Shown here piece after piece: positions 21,640-32,300 of a DNA stretch of 64,000 nt. A model generated the notes under the pieces. That model was not told the origin of the DNA and did not search any database. It saw only the letters and a program-made list of their open reading frames with translations. Both the position numbers and the translations under genes were made by a program. The stretch is from Angiostrongylus vasorum. Lineage: Eukaryota; Nematoda; Chromadorea; Rhabditida; Metastrongylidae. The DNA is taken from assembly GCA_018806985.1 (NCBI GenBank), contig JADANN010000068.1, positions 186,001-250,000 of the forward strand, in the 5' to 3' direction. How positions within the stretch are numbered: position 1 is the first letter of the stretch; each line of letters opens with the position of its first letter.

Positions 21640-22562
21640 CAATGAGCAAACACAAGGTTGGTATTATAGCATTTATTAGCATACAATAGCTGGAGTTTCG
21701 GCGGTCTCGCCATCTTCAGAGCTTGGAAAGGTCGAATTGACATGCAATATACCTAGCCCAAAGCTTCCATAACCTCAACAGACGAAACTTAACGCTTAAA
21801 TTTCCACTCGGTTAATAAAGCGGACACCCACCGTTTCAGTCTTTGTAAGAGTTCCAGTTAGTTGGTGGGAAGCAGCTGCACTGAGCAATACATGGGAGAG
21901 GAATGCTCCTGGGTCAGGTCATAGAATCGGCCTGAGGTATGGTGTGTGGTCACGCGTGATCACAAGACACTCCTTCTTACGGTTCATTTTTGGTTTCTTG
22001 GAATTTATCCGAGACGCCTCAAGAGTTTTACGCGCTAATCTTCTGGATTCCTGTGCCAGGAGAGTGACTTTTACTTCGAAATATTCTTCGTTATGTAACG
22101 CAACGCACGAGAATCGAAACATCGGCGCGTAAAACTCTTGAAGCCTTTCTGATAAATTCCAAACTACTCAAAAAATGAGCCACAAGAAGCAGTGTCCTAC
22201 TATTACGCGTAACCTCGCTCCATACCTTGGCCCGATTCTGGGACTTAATGACCCAGGCACATTCCTCGCCCATGTGTTACTCTGTGCGACTGCTTCACAC
22301 CAATTAACTGGAATTCTTACAAGGATTATAACTGTTCGTGTTTAAAAGAGGCCCTTTTATTAAGCGGGTGGGAATTTACGGGTTAAGTTTCGTCTGGGAA
22401 GGTTATTGGAGTCTTTGGCTGAGTAGATTGCGTGCCAATCTGATCTTTCTAAATTCTGAAGAGAGCAAAACCGCCGACACTTCAGCTATTGCGTGCTTAT
22501 AAATGATGTAATACGAACCTCGTGTTCGCTCATCGAAGAAAAAACAGTGGATTATTGATCAA
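21640..22562. mobile_element. Penelope-like inverted repeat with a GIY-YIG C-terminal remnant
   Basis: Left arm 21640-22115 and right arm 22125-22562 are imperfect reverse complements: CAAACACAAGGTTGGTATTA on the left pairs with sequence before 22545, and GGAGAGGAATGCTCCTGGGT pairs with ACCCAGGCACATTCCTCGCC at 22250-22270. The minus strand of the left arm encodes EVKVTLLAQESRR and KKECLVITRD, the C-terminal end of the Penelope protein seen at 5149-5478. The right arm encodes the same segment on the plus strand, decayed. Both arms are 3' ends of one family in opposite orientation with almost no core. Confidence 0.75.
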
Positions 22563-23336
22563 GAAAGGAAGTCGGTCGTGGAATTTCCTCTAGATTGTTC
22601 AGGTTAAACGAGGCTGGAGCAAAGGTTTATCTAACCAAGTGTAATCTGAGGATTCTAGAGGAATATATTGGTTATTCATCCCGAGGTTACGTGAACGTCG
22701 GTTTAGAATGGATTTTATATTCGTCGGTAAAATGTCACATATCCTTTTCTTACTGTGGATATTTAGCGAATCATGGTTGTCAGACTTCATTTATTTGCCT
22801 GAAACAATCCAACAATGGACTTTGCATCGAGTTTTCGTTCGTCAGGAGAGAATGCATTCTACTCAAATCGTGCGCCACAGGTGAGGTCATTGTTTCACCA
22901 GCTTATTTTTGTAGTTGTTTTTAGTCTTTTGCAAGAATGGAATGTTTCCCGGTCATTGTTTGTTTTTCTGAACCTTCCCTAAGTTTCCGTATTCAGTTTG
23001 ATTGCTCCAAACATGGTATTCTGGTTTATTGGAACTCGATCTTTTCCCTAATGCAGTCTTATTATTTAATGTTTACCTCGGTATTGGATGAATCATGTTT
23101 CCTTCCCTTTCTATCGATTTTGTTTTTTCAATCTTTTCCATCTACTCCCTGATCTTTATTCATCTTTATTCATCTTTCTCCTACCTCTTCCTCCTTTCTG
23201 CTATGTTTTTAGGCACCGTCTCTTCCCTGGTTCACAATAACTGTTGAAGGCGTATTATTAGGTTTCCACTGATTTGTTATCTGATTAGGTACTTTTTTTC
23301 ACTCAAAGTGCACTTTTGTGCAGTACCAGTACAAAT

Positions 23337-23612
23337 TGAGGGACGCGGGTAGCGCAGTGGTCGGAGGCGTGGGAAAACACATGAGATCGATCCCCGCGCC
23401 CGTGTCTCACCAAGCCTTCCATCCCTCCTTGGTCGGCAAATTGGGGCTAGACCTGTCTGGGAGGATACCAGCACTGGCTCAATACATTGATGTACTACTG
23501 CGAGTCACTTTAAAAGTCAGATATGCATCCACTCACCTCCATACGATGCTTAATGAGGTCGAATGCATGACGCATCCCTGAGTGATTGATCAACACCGAG
23601 AGCTTTTTTCTT
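23337..23612 (+). repeat. SINE family A copy
   Basis: Full-length plus copy: GGGTAGCGCAGTGGTCGGAG, GATCGATCCCC, GGTCGGCAAATTGGGGC, CCATACGATGCTTAATGAGG, then TGATCAACACCGAGAGC. It ends about 150 bases before the RRM gene's first recognised exon. Confidence 0.82.
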
Positions 23613-23761
23613 TTTATCCCTTTATCAGTACAAGTGAAGTGAATCCTGAATTATTAATTAACTTTGTTGACCATGTTTTTGAGTTTTTGACATTCCAGAT
23701 CACAACAAAATGCGTTTTTACTTCATGGGTCTTACTCTCGCTAACTTGTTAACTGTTTTAG

Positions 23762-26700
23762 GCGATGTTCAAAGTACTACGAGGACTGCACTGTCATAAT
23801 CTAGAGAGTAGAGGTCTGAACGATATGTCGGAAGCGTTCCAGAGTTTTCTCACAAGAGCACGATTTTTCAGCATTGGGAAGTTGAGGTTAGAGCTAGTAG
23901 TACCGCACACTTAAACATTGGCAAATACATTTAAAATCATGGAATTTTCGTTTCATTTACCATTTAATGAAGTGTTCCCTCGGCAAATTCGTGTCAGCGG
24001 CTAATTTTTTCTCTGATAGCCGTTATCACTGAATGCCAAAGCATACGATTGGGAACATCTGCTCAAAGATCCATCGAATTTTTGTTGTACCGCTTTTTGT
24101 CCGAGGATATTTAACAGTTATTCAAAGAATAAAAAAGGAGATATTGCAAGGAAGTTTTCGCCCTGTATATCCATTGTACAAAGGATGAAGGGCAGCCAAA
24201 TATGCATGCAGGGGTTTCGTAAAGAATTCGGTGTGATGCACCACATCCAGACGATATCAAGCCTCATTGAAGTGTCGCAGTAATGAAAAAGACCGCTTTA
24301 TATCACTTCCATCGATTTAAGGAAAGCTTTTGACTCAGTTCAGGTAGAAGTTATGGAAGCCCTGGACAGCCTGACAGTGCCTACTCGGTATATAAATATT
24401 CTTTAAGAGCTGTATAAAAAATTTGAAATCAAGAAATCGTCATTCTACAAGCATATTAACAGCAACGTCAAAAGAGGAGTTAAGCTAGGCGATACTTTCT
24501 CACCAAAATTGTTTACTGCTGATACGGAGGTCATGCCAACATTGGAATGGGACAACATGGGAGTGAAAGTCGATGGTCGGCAATTCATCTTCCATTTTCG
24601 CATTGCTGATGGTATCGTTTTATAACATCAAACATTAGCCAGGTGGAAGGAATGCTTGACAGCTTCTTCAACTAAATCTCACAAAAACTATGATCATGAG
24701 GAACGGATTGGTTACGTATGCCTTATTCATTTGAACGGAATAAATATTTCCGAATACTACAGTTTTGTCTATCTGGATCGGCAAATCAAAATAATCAGCG
24801 AGTTAGCTCCAGAATTGGGCAAGAGGAAACAAGCGGCATGAGGAGCTTTAAAGAACATCGAGGATATGGTGAAGAGAACAAAGAACACCCGATTCTGTGC
24901 CCTGCTTTTCGACATCACGATTTTTCCTGCGTTAACGCATACGTGAAAAAAACTGGTTGCTACGTAAATAATATGAATGTTCACTCAGCGTTGTTGATTG
25001 CGCAGTCGAAAGGATGATGTTAGGAGTATCCCGTATTGCTCAACTAAGGGAATGGTTCCGAAGCTCCGACTTTTGTCAACGCTCGAATTCAAAGACGTTC
25101 TGTACGCCAAATTGTCGAAGATATGGTTGACCGCATATAATGCGTATGGACGACAACCGATAGGTAAGAGCTGTTTATGACTGGATTCCTCGCGATGTCA
25201 AACGCACTGCAGGGAAGACCACCGACCCGATGGTCAGAGTTGTTCACGAAGACCCTAGAATAAAAATATGAGGCTCACCGAGTTCTCAGAGTGAACAAAA
25301 TGCACTGGGCTACTCTTGCTCGCGGCAGGGGTAAAATGGAAGATTTACTGGAGCTTGCTGGATTCACTCATCTATCAAGGGACGACAGGTGATACCCATT
25401 CGGGTCGGGTAATGCAGTGGTAGTCATATCTATACTTACCAACACGGTGCTGATTCAATCCAACACCTATCCTGCTATGCATGTCGTCCCTTGTGGGTAG
25501 GGAAATTGGCACCAGAGTTGCCTGGAGAAAGTTCTCTGTACAATACAAGTGGAGAAGCTCCAGGCGAGCTGTTTCGATACTTCGAGGGAGAATCGGTTCG
25601 ACTACCATTCAGCGACATTCGTGGTGAAAGGATAATCCTCGAACGCCAGTCGAACCAAAACACGAAAAGTTGAAAGACCCAGTTGGATGACGAATTCGAG
25701 AAAGTGAATCAAATGCAAGAAATGCTGGGATACGCGCACTAGACGTGGAAGACGGGTAGTGCAAAATTAATAGAACTACTGATTACAGGCGAACATGGTC
25801 TCATTCGGCTGCTGAGTTCATCAAGTATCGACGCCTTTTACCGATGCTGATGGCAGGCGGACAACATTTCAGCTCAGCTGAAACCGATGGTGAGTTTCTA
25901 CGAAGATGATTTTTATTATAATGTAAGATTATTCTAGGAGGAAAGTGTACAGTCTGTTTTTTTAATATAATGAGTGTCTTTTTGATTCCGCCTTGAATTA
26001 TTTGATTGGAAGTTAACATTATTTAAGTTGAGGGGGGGTGTTCTTTCTGTATACAGGGTGATTGTTGAGCGGATATGCAACAAAAAAAGGCGAGATCACA
26101 AATGAGGTTTAAAAGTCACTCATTCAAACAACAAATTAACATCTATAAGCTTCAGAACTTAAAGGGAATGAAGTGCTTATAATTGTTCTGAATAAGGTTG
26201 TTAGGAAACCTGTTCAAATGAGAATTTTTGTGTAATGTCAAACCTAAACGAGACATATACTATGCTGCTCGTGATATCAACAAGTACTTCGTGAAAACCA
26301 TTGCTGGTGAAGAAGTGTCATCTAGAAACTTTTTTTCTGATCAGAAAATCTTTCAAGTTTTAGTCTATCTTAGATTTCGAGGCGACGTTAGCTTATCATA
26401 CGAAGTTAAAGGAGAGTCGGAAGATCGTCGTGACGAATATATCGGATAGAGTTACTCGAACACAACTGCAGTCATTCTTCTCAACATTTGGGACGGTTAG
26501 GCGATTTTGACTTGGTCATCAACTTTTGTCTTTCAAGTTTGCACTGAAAGTGGGGATAATGTCTAGCAACCAAGTTGCACCTATGTTTTTGCCGCAACGT
26601 CTCATATTTGGGTCCGCTTGTTGTTTACCATCTTTTTGGACACGTCTGTTTATTCTGCTCACGAATTAGTTATCCCATAGTACTTTTGAGACCAAGTATT

Positions 26701-29260
26701 CTCAAAATGCCTTCGAACCTTATGCATATGCTTGATACATGGAGCATATGAGCGTACAAGGGATTCATCGCGTTCGTGGAATGCTGACTTGGATACTTGG
26801 ATGGCCTATCTTCACTGGTTGTGCGGCCGCCAGCATAATTTCTGTCTTTCGGAGTTTTGCTTGTTTTAGCCATTGCGATTCCCTGGAGTCCCGAGGTCAG
26901 CCTAGCCAAAGCTTAGCCCAAATCGTTACCACCACAGGCAGTGACCGCCTTCGTTGATCAGAAGGAGATTTGCCACCATGCGACTAGTTTGATACCAGAA
27001 CGGTGGTGGATCCTAGTATCGATTTACTCTTAGACGGCCCTCCTGGTGGAAACGCCGGACTCCTTCTCAGCTTGGGAGACCCTGCCAGGGGATGAATCCC
27101 CCCGCTGTACATCGAAACTCCGCACACAGGAACACTTCCCAGCCACGATGATGTGGTAAACCATTGTTAGGTTCGTGGTGTATGGCCTTACAAAGTTGCT
27201 TGTTATGTCTTTTTTGTTTGGTTAATTTTGAATTTGTTAGCACATCTTTTAAGAATTTCGCTACTTTTTTTCACTTAATATCCTCTATTAAATTTCATAT
27301 ATAGGTATTACACTGCTCATTACCAAAGCAAGACGAACGTCATCCAATGTTTGGAACAATGCCGAGGAGTCCGAGGAATTGTGGAACCGCCACGATTACA
27401 TTCAAAAGAGTGGAGGACGCCGAAAAAGCTAAGAGAGCCACTCCAGATCAGCTAAAGTTTTATGGGCAGTGTATGGTCGTGTCAGAGGTTTGTTACCAAA
27501 TTGTTGTAAAGTAACCTTTAGTTTAGGTGGTCGTTGCAAAGGTGGGTCCTTGATCTTTTGGAAATGCCATTTTGTTTTTCGATTGAATTTTAAACATTCG
27601 GAAGAGCAGTCGTTTCTATTTTTTGAAGGATCTTTCAAAAAAATTTCACTGCTTAACATTTATATCTACTATGCTTTTTTTCATAATTCGATTCATTTAA
27701 TATATTACATAGGCTTTTTAAATACTTAGTTGTCAAGTTGGAAGTACTCTTCACAGCTTTCACGCCTTATTTAAATCTATCTTGTGTTGTTTGGTTTGCT
27801 TTTTCGCTATTGAAGACATGTGGTGGTTATGAGAGTAGTGAAGAAATGACGTTAAGAATATGCCTTCGGTTGTTAAAGACTTTTTCCTCTTTTAGTACGT
27901 TTCAAAACGAAAAGGTGGCAAAGGGATGGTTTTAGCGGACGATAACAGAGGTATGATCTTCCCAAAGTTGTAATGTGACTTGTGATTATCTGATATGTAT
28001 AGCAGTTATCATCAGTTTACATTAGCTTTTCAAGTGTTTCTTGGAAACATCCACTTACCGATCTTTTCGAAGTAATGATCTGCAATTTAATTTATTATTG
28101 AGAGCATTTTATACAGTACATATTTGTGAGTAGTTCGGGCCAAAATAAATTCCGCCCTCGTACCTTCCTTCCCATGAGTTTTGCATCTACTGCTTTTCAC
28201 TCCCCTTACTATACACTCTTACATTTCTGTTTTGCGCTTCATTGAACCGTTTGAGATAATTTACCAGAGATTTGAGCCAACTGACCTTCTATTCAGTTGT
28301 ACTTTCCAAAAAATATGACGACATTGTTGGCAAAATGGACTTTGTTGGGAATTTTCCATCGATGCATATGAGCTTTTCATCCCAGTCAGGCAATTTCATT
28401 GTCGATTGCATTTCTATGATGAACAATTTCTTCGAGATGGGTATCCCCTCAGCCACTGAGATAGTAAGGCTTTGATGGCAAAACTGTATTCTCTTGGTCT
28501 AGTTGCAGTCAGTTATGGTCCTTATGCAGGACCGGTTCACTTCGTAGTCTGTGGGCGCTAAAACGATGACATTCGTTTTGCAATGAAAACATATTTCTAT
28601 TGCAGTTTTTTTTCGTAGTCGACAAAGGTTAAGACAGAGGATTTGTATTTCCGAGAAGCTTAAATGGTCTTAAGTGCGGTTCGGGAGTTTTTCCCATGGG
28701 GGAAATTCCTAGCCAAGATACTGTTTGCCTGGCGTACCGACTTTGAAGAGTTGAAGTGTTCTCAGGTTGTCACCGTGAAAAGTCGCCGCTCGTAGCAGAT
28801 CAGAAGGAGATTCGTTACCTTACGACTGGCTGGTTTAGTTGGCCAGTAGGACGTCTGTGACCTACCTCATCAATTCACTCTTAACAGATTTCCGGAAGGA
28901 AGTTTAGGATTTCTTGTGTTTGAGAGACTGCGGTAGGAGACAAGCTACTCGATGTATATCACATCTCGGTACTCAAGAACAGTTCCAAGCCGTGATTAGA
29001 CAGTAGACTCTATATCTGATTTGTTCATATTGAAATAACTTGTTGAATTTTCAGGCGAAATGTTTGACCTTTCACGGACGTCGTCTAATCAGTCAATTGC
29101 TTCGACAACAATGTCCTGTAGCGGTTATGAGGTAATTTTTACCCTGGAACTACGTCTGGTGGTGAAAGTTTTGAAGAAAGTAGTATTGATAGAACGGCGG
29201 GATGTAAGGATTATTACTATTGAGACGATTGTTAACAGGAAGAGGAAAGCGTCTGCGTAA
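23762..29260 (+). CDS. Small RRM-type RNA-binding protein (five exons)
   Basis: Exons: 23762-23896, 27305-27470, 28297-28463, 29055-29131, 29239-29260 (TAA), phases compatible, about 188 residues. The first two exons and the start of the third fit one RRM: beta1 MFKVLRGLH, helix LNDMSEAFQSFLT, beta2 GKLRLELVLHC, beta3 GTATITFKR (RNP1 position), helix VEDAEKAKRAT, beta4 LKFYGQFVVLSKK. The rest contains FPSMHMSFSSQSGNFIVD and MGIPSATEIAKCLTFHGRRL and ends basic, VMRKRKASA. I do not recognise the family beyond the RRM. The ATG at 23765 may be the start; upstream exons are possible. Exon 2 could instead run to 27487 using another donor. AATAAA overlaps the stop (29259-29264), and the F-box gene's acceptor follows about 110 bases later. 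Intron 1 holds an RTE remnant, a SINE D and a family B copy. Confidence 0.65.
24050..25395 (+). mobile_element. RTE-clade LINE, decayed 3' half of the reverse-transcriptase ORF
   Basis: In three broken frames it encodes, in order, FRKEFGVMHHIQTISSLIEV, ITSIDLRKAFDSVQVEVMEA, FYKHINSNVKRGVKLGDTFS, EWDNMGVKVDGRQF with an altered active-site block (RIADGIVL where F-A-D-D is usual), ISEYYSFVYLDRQIK and, at the end, ARGRGKMEDLLELAG. These are conserved RTE reverse-transcriptase segments and the downstream C-terminal region. Several stops and the loss of the second catalytic Asp show that it is dead. It lies in intron 1 of the RRM gene, same strand. Confidence 0.88.
25396..25762 (+). repeat. SINE family D copy
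   Basis: GGGTAATGCAGTGGTAGTCA (A-box-like) and GATTCAATCC (B-box-like) lead a ~340-base body with GGTAGGGAAATTGGCACCAG and CAAATGCAAGAAATGCTGGG, ending GTGGAAGACGGGTAG. The tail matches the reverse complement of 58020-58090. It directly follows the RTE 3' end, so it may use RTE machinery (inference). Confidence 0.65.
26770..27175 (-). repeat. Repeat family B copy
   Basis: Minus copy: TACTTGGATGGCCTATCTTC at the tail, CTTGGGAGACCCTGCCAGGG inside, CCCAGCCACGATGATGTGGT at the head end. It lies in RRM gene intron 1, about 130 bases before exon 2. Confidence 0.8.
28640..29008 (-). repeat. Repeat family B copy, strongly decayed
   Basis: GATCAGAAGGAGATTCGTTA, GTAGGAGACAAGCTACTCGA and TTCCAAGCCGTGATTAGACA keep the order of family B on the minus strand with many substitutions. 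It ends about 45 bases before RRM exon 4. Confidence 0.6.
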
Positions 29261-29383
29261 TAAACGCTTCATAACAAATGCTATAACTTATGAGAAGAAG
29301 AGGTAGACACAGTATTTTTATTTATTCACATGTGTTCCGAAAAATTTTCGATTTTCGCGACACCCACCATATTCCAGTGAATA
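29259..29383 (+). promoter_or_regulatory. Candidate operon junction: poly(A) signal plus trans-splice acceptor
   Basis: AATAAA at 29259-29264 overlaps the RRM gene's stop codon. A T-rich stretch (TATTTTTATTTATTC) lies at about 29310-29325, and an ATTCCAG acceptor at 29371-29377 is followed by TGAATA and the ATG at 29384. No coding frame from the upstream gene passes through this acceptor, because TGA or TAA codons block it. That is the spacing expected of a nematode SL2-type operon junction. Confidence 0.6.
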
Positions 29384-32300
29384 ATGAATTCATTTGACTT
29401 GAAGAATGCGAGTGAAAATATGGCTTCTGTCTCTTATCAGGGTTGCTCTCTTGACGAGGTCCCGTCTTGTGTACTGGAGCGAATCTTCTCATATCTTCCA
29501 GTTAACGACACCATATGCATGGAGCGGGTTAACAAACATTATATGGAAGCGTCGATGAAGGTTGTATTTCATTTCGCTTAGAGTTCCCTACACAGCTTCA
29601 TTTTTTATTTCTATTTGGGTAATAACGAGCACCGGCGGCTCAATGCTTAATCTTTCATATGATTTGTTTGTTGGAAACTTCTTCTACTATTACCAAACTG
29701 CCGTAAGACACCACTGATAGTTAACGTATAATGATAAAGAAGCAATTGTAGTGAAATTTTAAAGGAGGGAAATCAAGTTTTAGAAAACATTGCTGATGTT
29801 AATAGGCTTAGAGTCATTTCCAGTCATGGTCATTGGTTCCCCGTCTTGTCCTGGCTCGTGATTGTGAGGGTTTCGGAAAAAAGAAGCCATTTCGGAATAG
29901 CCACTTGAAAGTGAGTTTACGATCCAATTTTTTCGGAATCGTTGTTGTAATGGTCAAAAAGTAAACGAGGAGTTATGAGCGATTCACACGATTAAACATC
30001 CGCAGATATTTCTCACGCTTCTAGTCAACAGGAAAGGTAAACAAGAAACCATTTAGAAACGATTATCCTAGATCTCGTTAAAGAAGATAGAGCGTATTGA
30101 TTATTTGGAAGTGTAGCAAAGTCTACTGAAGCGAATCCGTAACAGTATTAGTGACTTTCCTGAAGTTTTGCAATTGTTGCTTTATTTGTAGCTGTTTCTC
30201 GATATTTTCTGTGTTTACTAAATTCTCATTCGTTTCCTGTTAATGAGTCACTTTCTTTGTCACTCCTGTGTTGTTGAACTCTTGGTTGACGGATGAAAAG
30301 GTGAGAATCATATTTTCACCGAGCATCTTCGTGAAGAGGTCTGACCATGACGTCTACGGCTTTTTTTTGTTGCCCTCGTTTCCTTGTACAACTTTGGAGT
30401 TAAGTCGTTCATGTCGGGACAGAGGTTAAAACTTTCCGTCGCATACGCACACAGCTGAAGCGTTCGGAGATATCCGTTCCATTCACCGTGAAGTGAAATC
30501 AGGAGCAAATCTTGTTTTGAACAGTGTATTGTTCAGGACAAACCGAGGAAAAGCGGTTTTTCCTCATAAGTGTGGATTGTTCGTTTTTGTGAACCGACTT
30601 CGATTTAACATCGTCACGAATGATCGATGAAATAAGGCACGTTGCTCATTCATTGTTTGTAGTGTTGGACAAGTGTTAGATGTCATGATGGTGATGTCAT
30701 TCGCAAAGCGAACTAGTGCAGGTGTCACAACCGACTTTGTATTGTTGCTGTATTTCAGTTTTCATATTATGGCAAATGGAATCCGTGACCTCTGTCTGAT
30801 TTTCTACGGGCGTACTTACGGTCTTACGCTTTAGCACTTGAAGTTAGCAATAATGACTTTTGTACAAGTTCCAAGTCTATACTTTAGGTTCTTCGGAGTA
30901 GGGGGAATGATATTCGTGGACGAGAAGTCTGGCATGTTTAGTAGATAGCTTTTTCTTCATAGCTCAGCTCGTTCAACTTTAGCGGCGTCGGTAGTGTGAC
31001 ATGTTGAAGCGCGTCATCATCATGGAGAAGGATTGGTCACTTGCTGTTGATCATATCGGACACGGCCATTGAAATTTTTGGTCCAATTCGTCGATGTTCT
31101 AGGAGTACTTGTGCGTAATCGTTTTCATTCAGGTTCTTGAAGTTATGATGGTTCAGATCAGCTGCAAACTACCATATGCTCACCTTGAGTTCCTTTCGAT
31201 GAAATTCCGGCTTTGCGAAATGCTGCATAGCTTCATCGCGATCAATCCATTGAGCTTATCATCGCCTTATGTCAGAGACAATGCAGTTCTTTTCGCACGT
31301 TGAAATAAGGTGGAAGCGGGTCGCTCTGTTTAAGCAGAAGAAGTGCCGATGATACCTCAGAATGGCAATTTCCTTCATCGTGATTCACTTCGTGTGCTAC
31401 TCATTTGCCAAGCTTCTTCGTCATTATTCTTATCCTTAGCTGCTTCGAAACAATCGAGGTGCTTGCACCGAGTTCTTCTGGAAGTTATCGAACAGTTGTA
31501 CTTGCTTTCACCAAAGCCTTCAAGTCATCATTTTAAATAGCAAAAGAACGTGTGCAATTTCCTTCAACTTAAAGTCGAATTCGCCACGACAAAATTTTCC
31601 AAATCATCTTTACGTTAATAAATCAAAAGACAGACTTTCTATAAACCTCGGCATAGATAGTTGATATATTTATTTATATGATCTTGTAAACTGATCTTCT
31701 TTAGCTGATGCGAGGTTGGTATAGGTTTTCGTTGTCGTTGTCGTTGTTGTTGGTGTTGTTGGTCGATGGCTGACGTTTCGGCGATTTCGCCTTCCTCAGG
31801 GCCTGGACGTATTTTTATATTAGAATACTTTAATTATTCGGTGGAAAACGCTAAAGTATTAATGAAAGATTAAAGTTTTAAATAGATGGTGGGCTTTAGG
31901 ATGCTACGGCCAAACTGAAAGGCTACTCGCCGTGATGTTGCGGGTGGGACTGGCCCACGTGTTGTTCGCGTGGGGTCGCGGGCGCGGCACACCCCGGGGT
32001 CAAGGCATCATTTTGGAATACGGCGCCGGGTCACGTGTGATAGTGAGGCATTCGTCTTTCTGGTTCATCTTTGGATTTTTGAAATTTATCCAAGGCGCTT
32101 CAAGAGTTTTGCGCGTTGATGTTTTCGACTCCTGCGCTGGGACCCGTACGGTCACTTCAAAATCATCACCTTGTGGTTTTGTGCCCTCTGCATACCTAGA
32201 GAAGTGTTTTGCCGATTTTTAACTTTCCCATCTAGATGTTCTTTTATGCAGACACAAAGTGGTCTACCCGTTTCCCCAATATATTCCTCACCGCATGCGT

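Larger units (their letters stand above)
14118..23761. other. Gene-free repeat block between the divergent chromodomain and RRM genes
   Basis: No exon I can support in 9.6 kb. It holds the palindrome at 14198, a Penelope end motif at 14360-14385, a fold-back element at 14860-15755, family F at 15765, family B at 17088, tandem repeats at 17720-17810, SINE A copies at 18408, 19276, 19970 and 23337, a SINE C pair at 20490-20810, a SINE D copy at 20830 and a Penelope inverted repeat at 21640-22560. 16081-17087 and 22561-23336 show nothing I recognise. It must contain the promoters of both flanking genes, or of upstream exons I cannot see. Confidence 0.6.

Noticed and set aside
22595..22924. 109-codon plus frame upstream of the RRM gene
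   Set aside because: No domain; the RRM is already complete in the later exons, and no donor in phase was found.
26228..26449. 73-codon plus frame in RRM intron 1
   Set aside because: Composition looks protein-like, but no domain and no splice sites in phase with the RRM exons; left out for lack of support.
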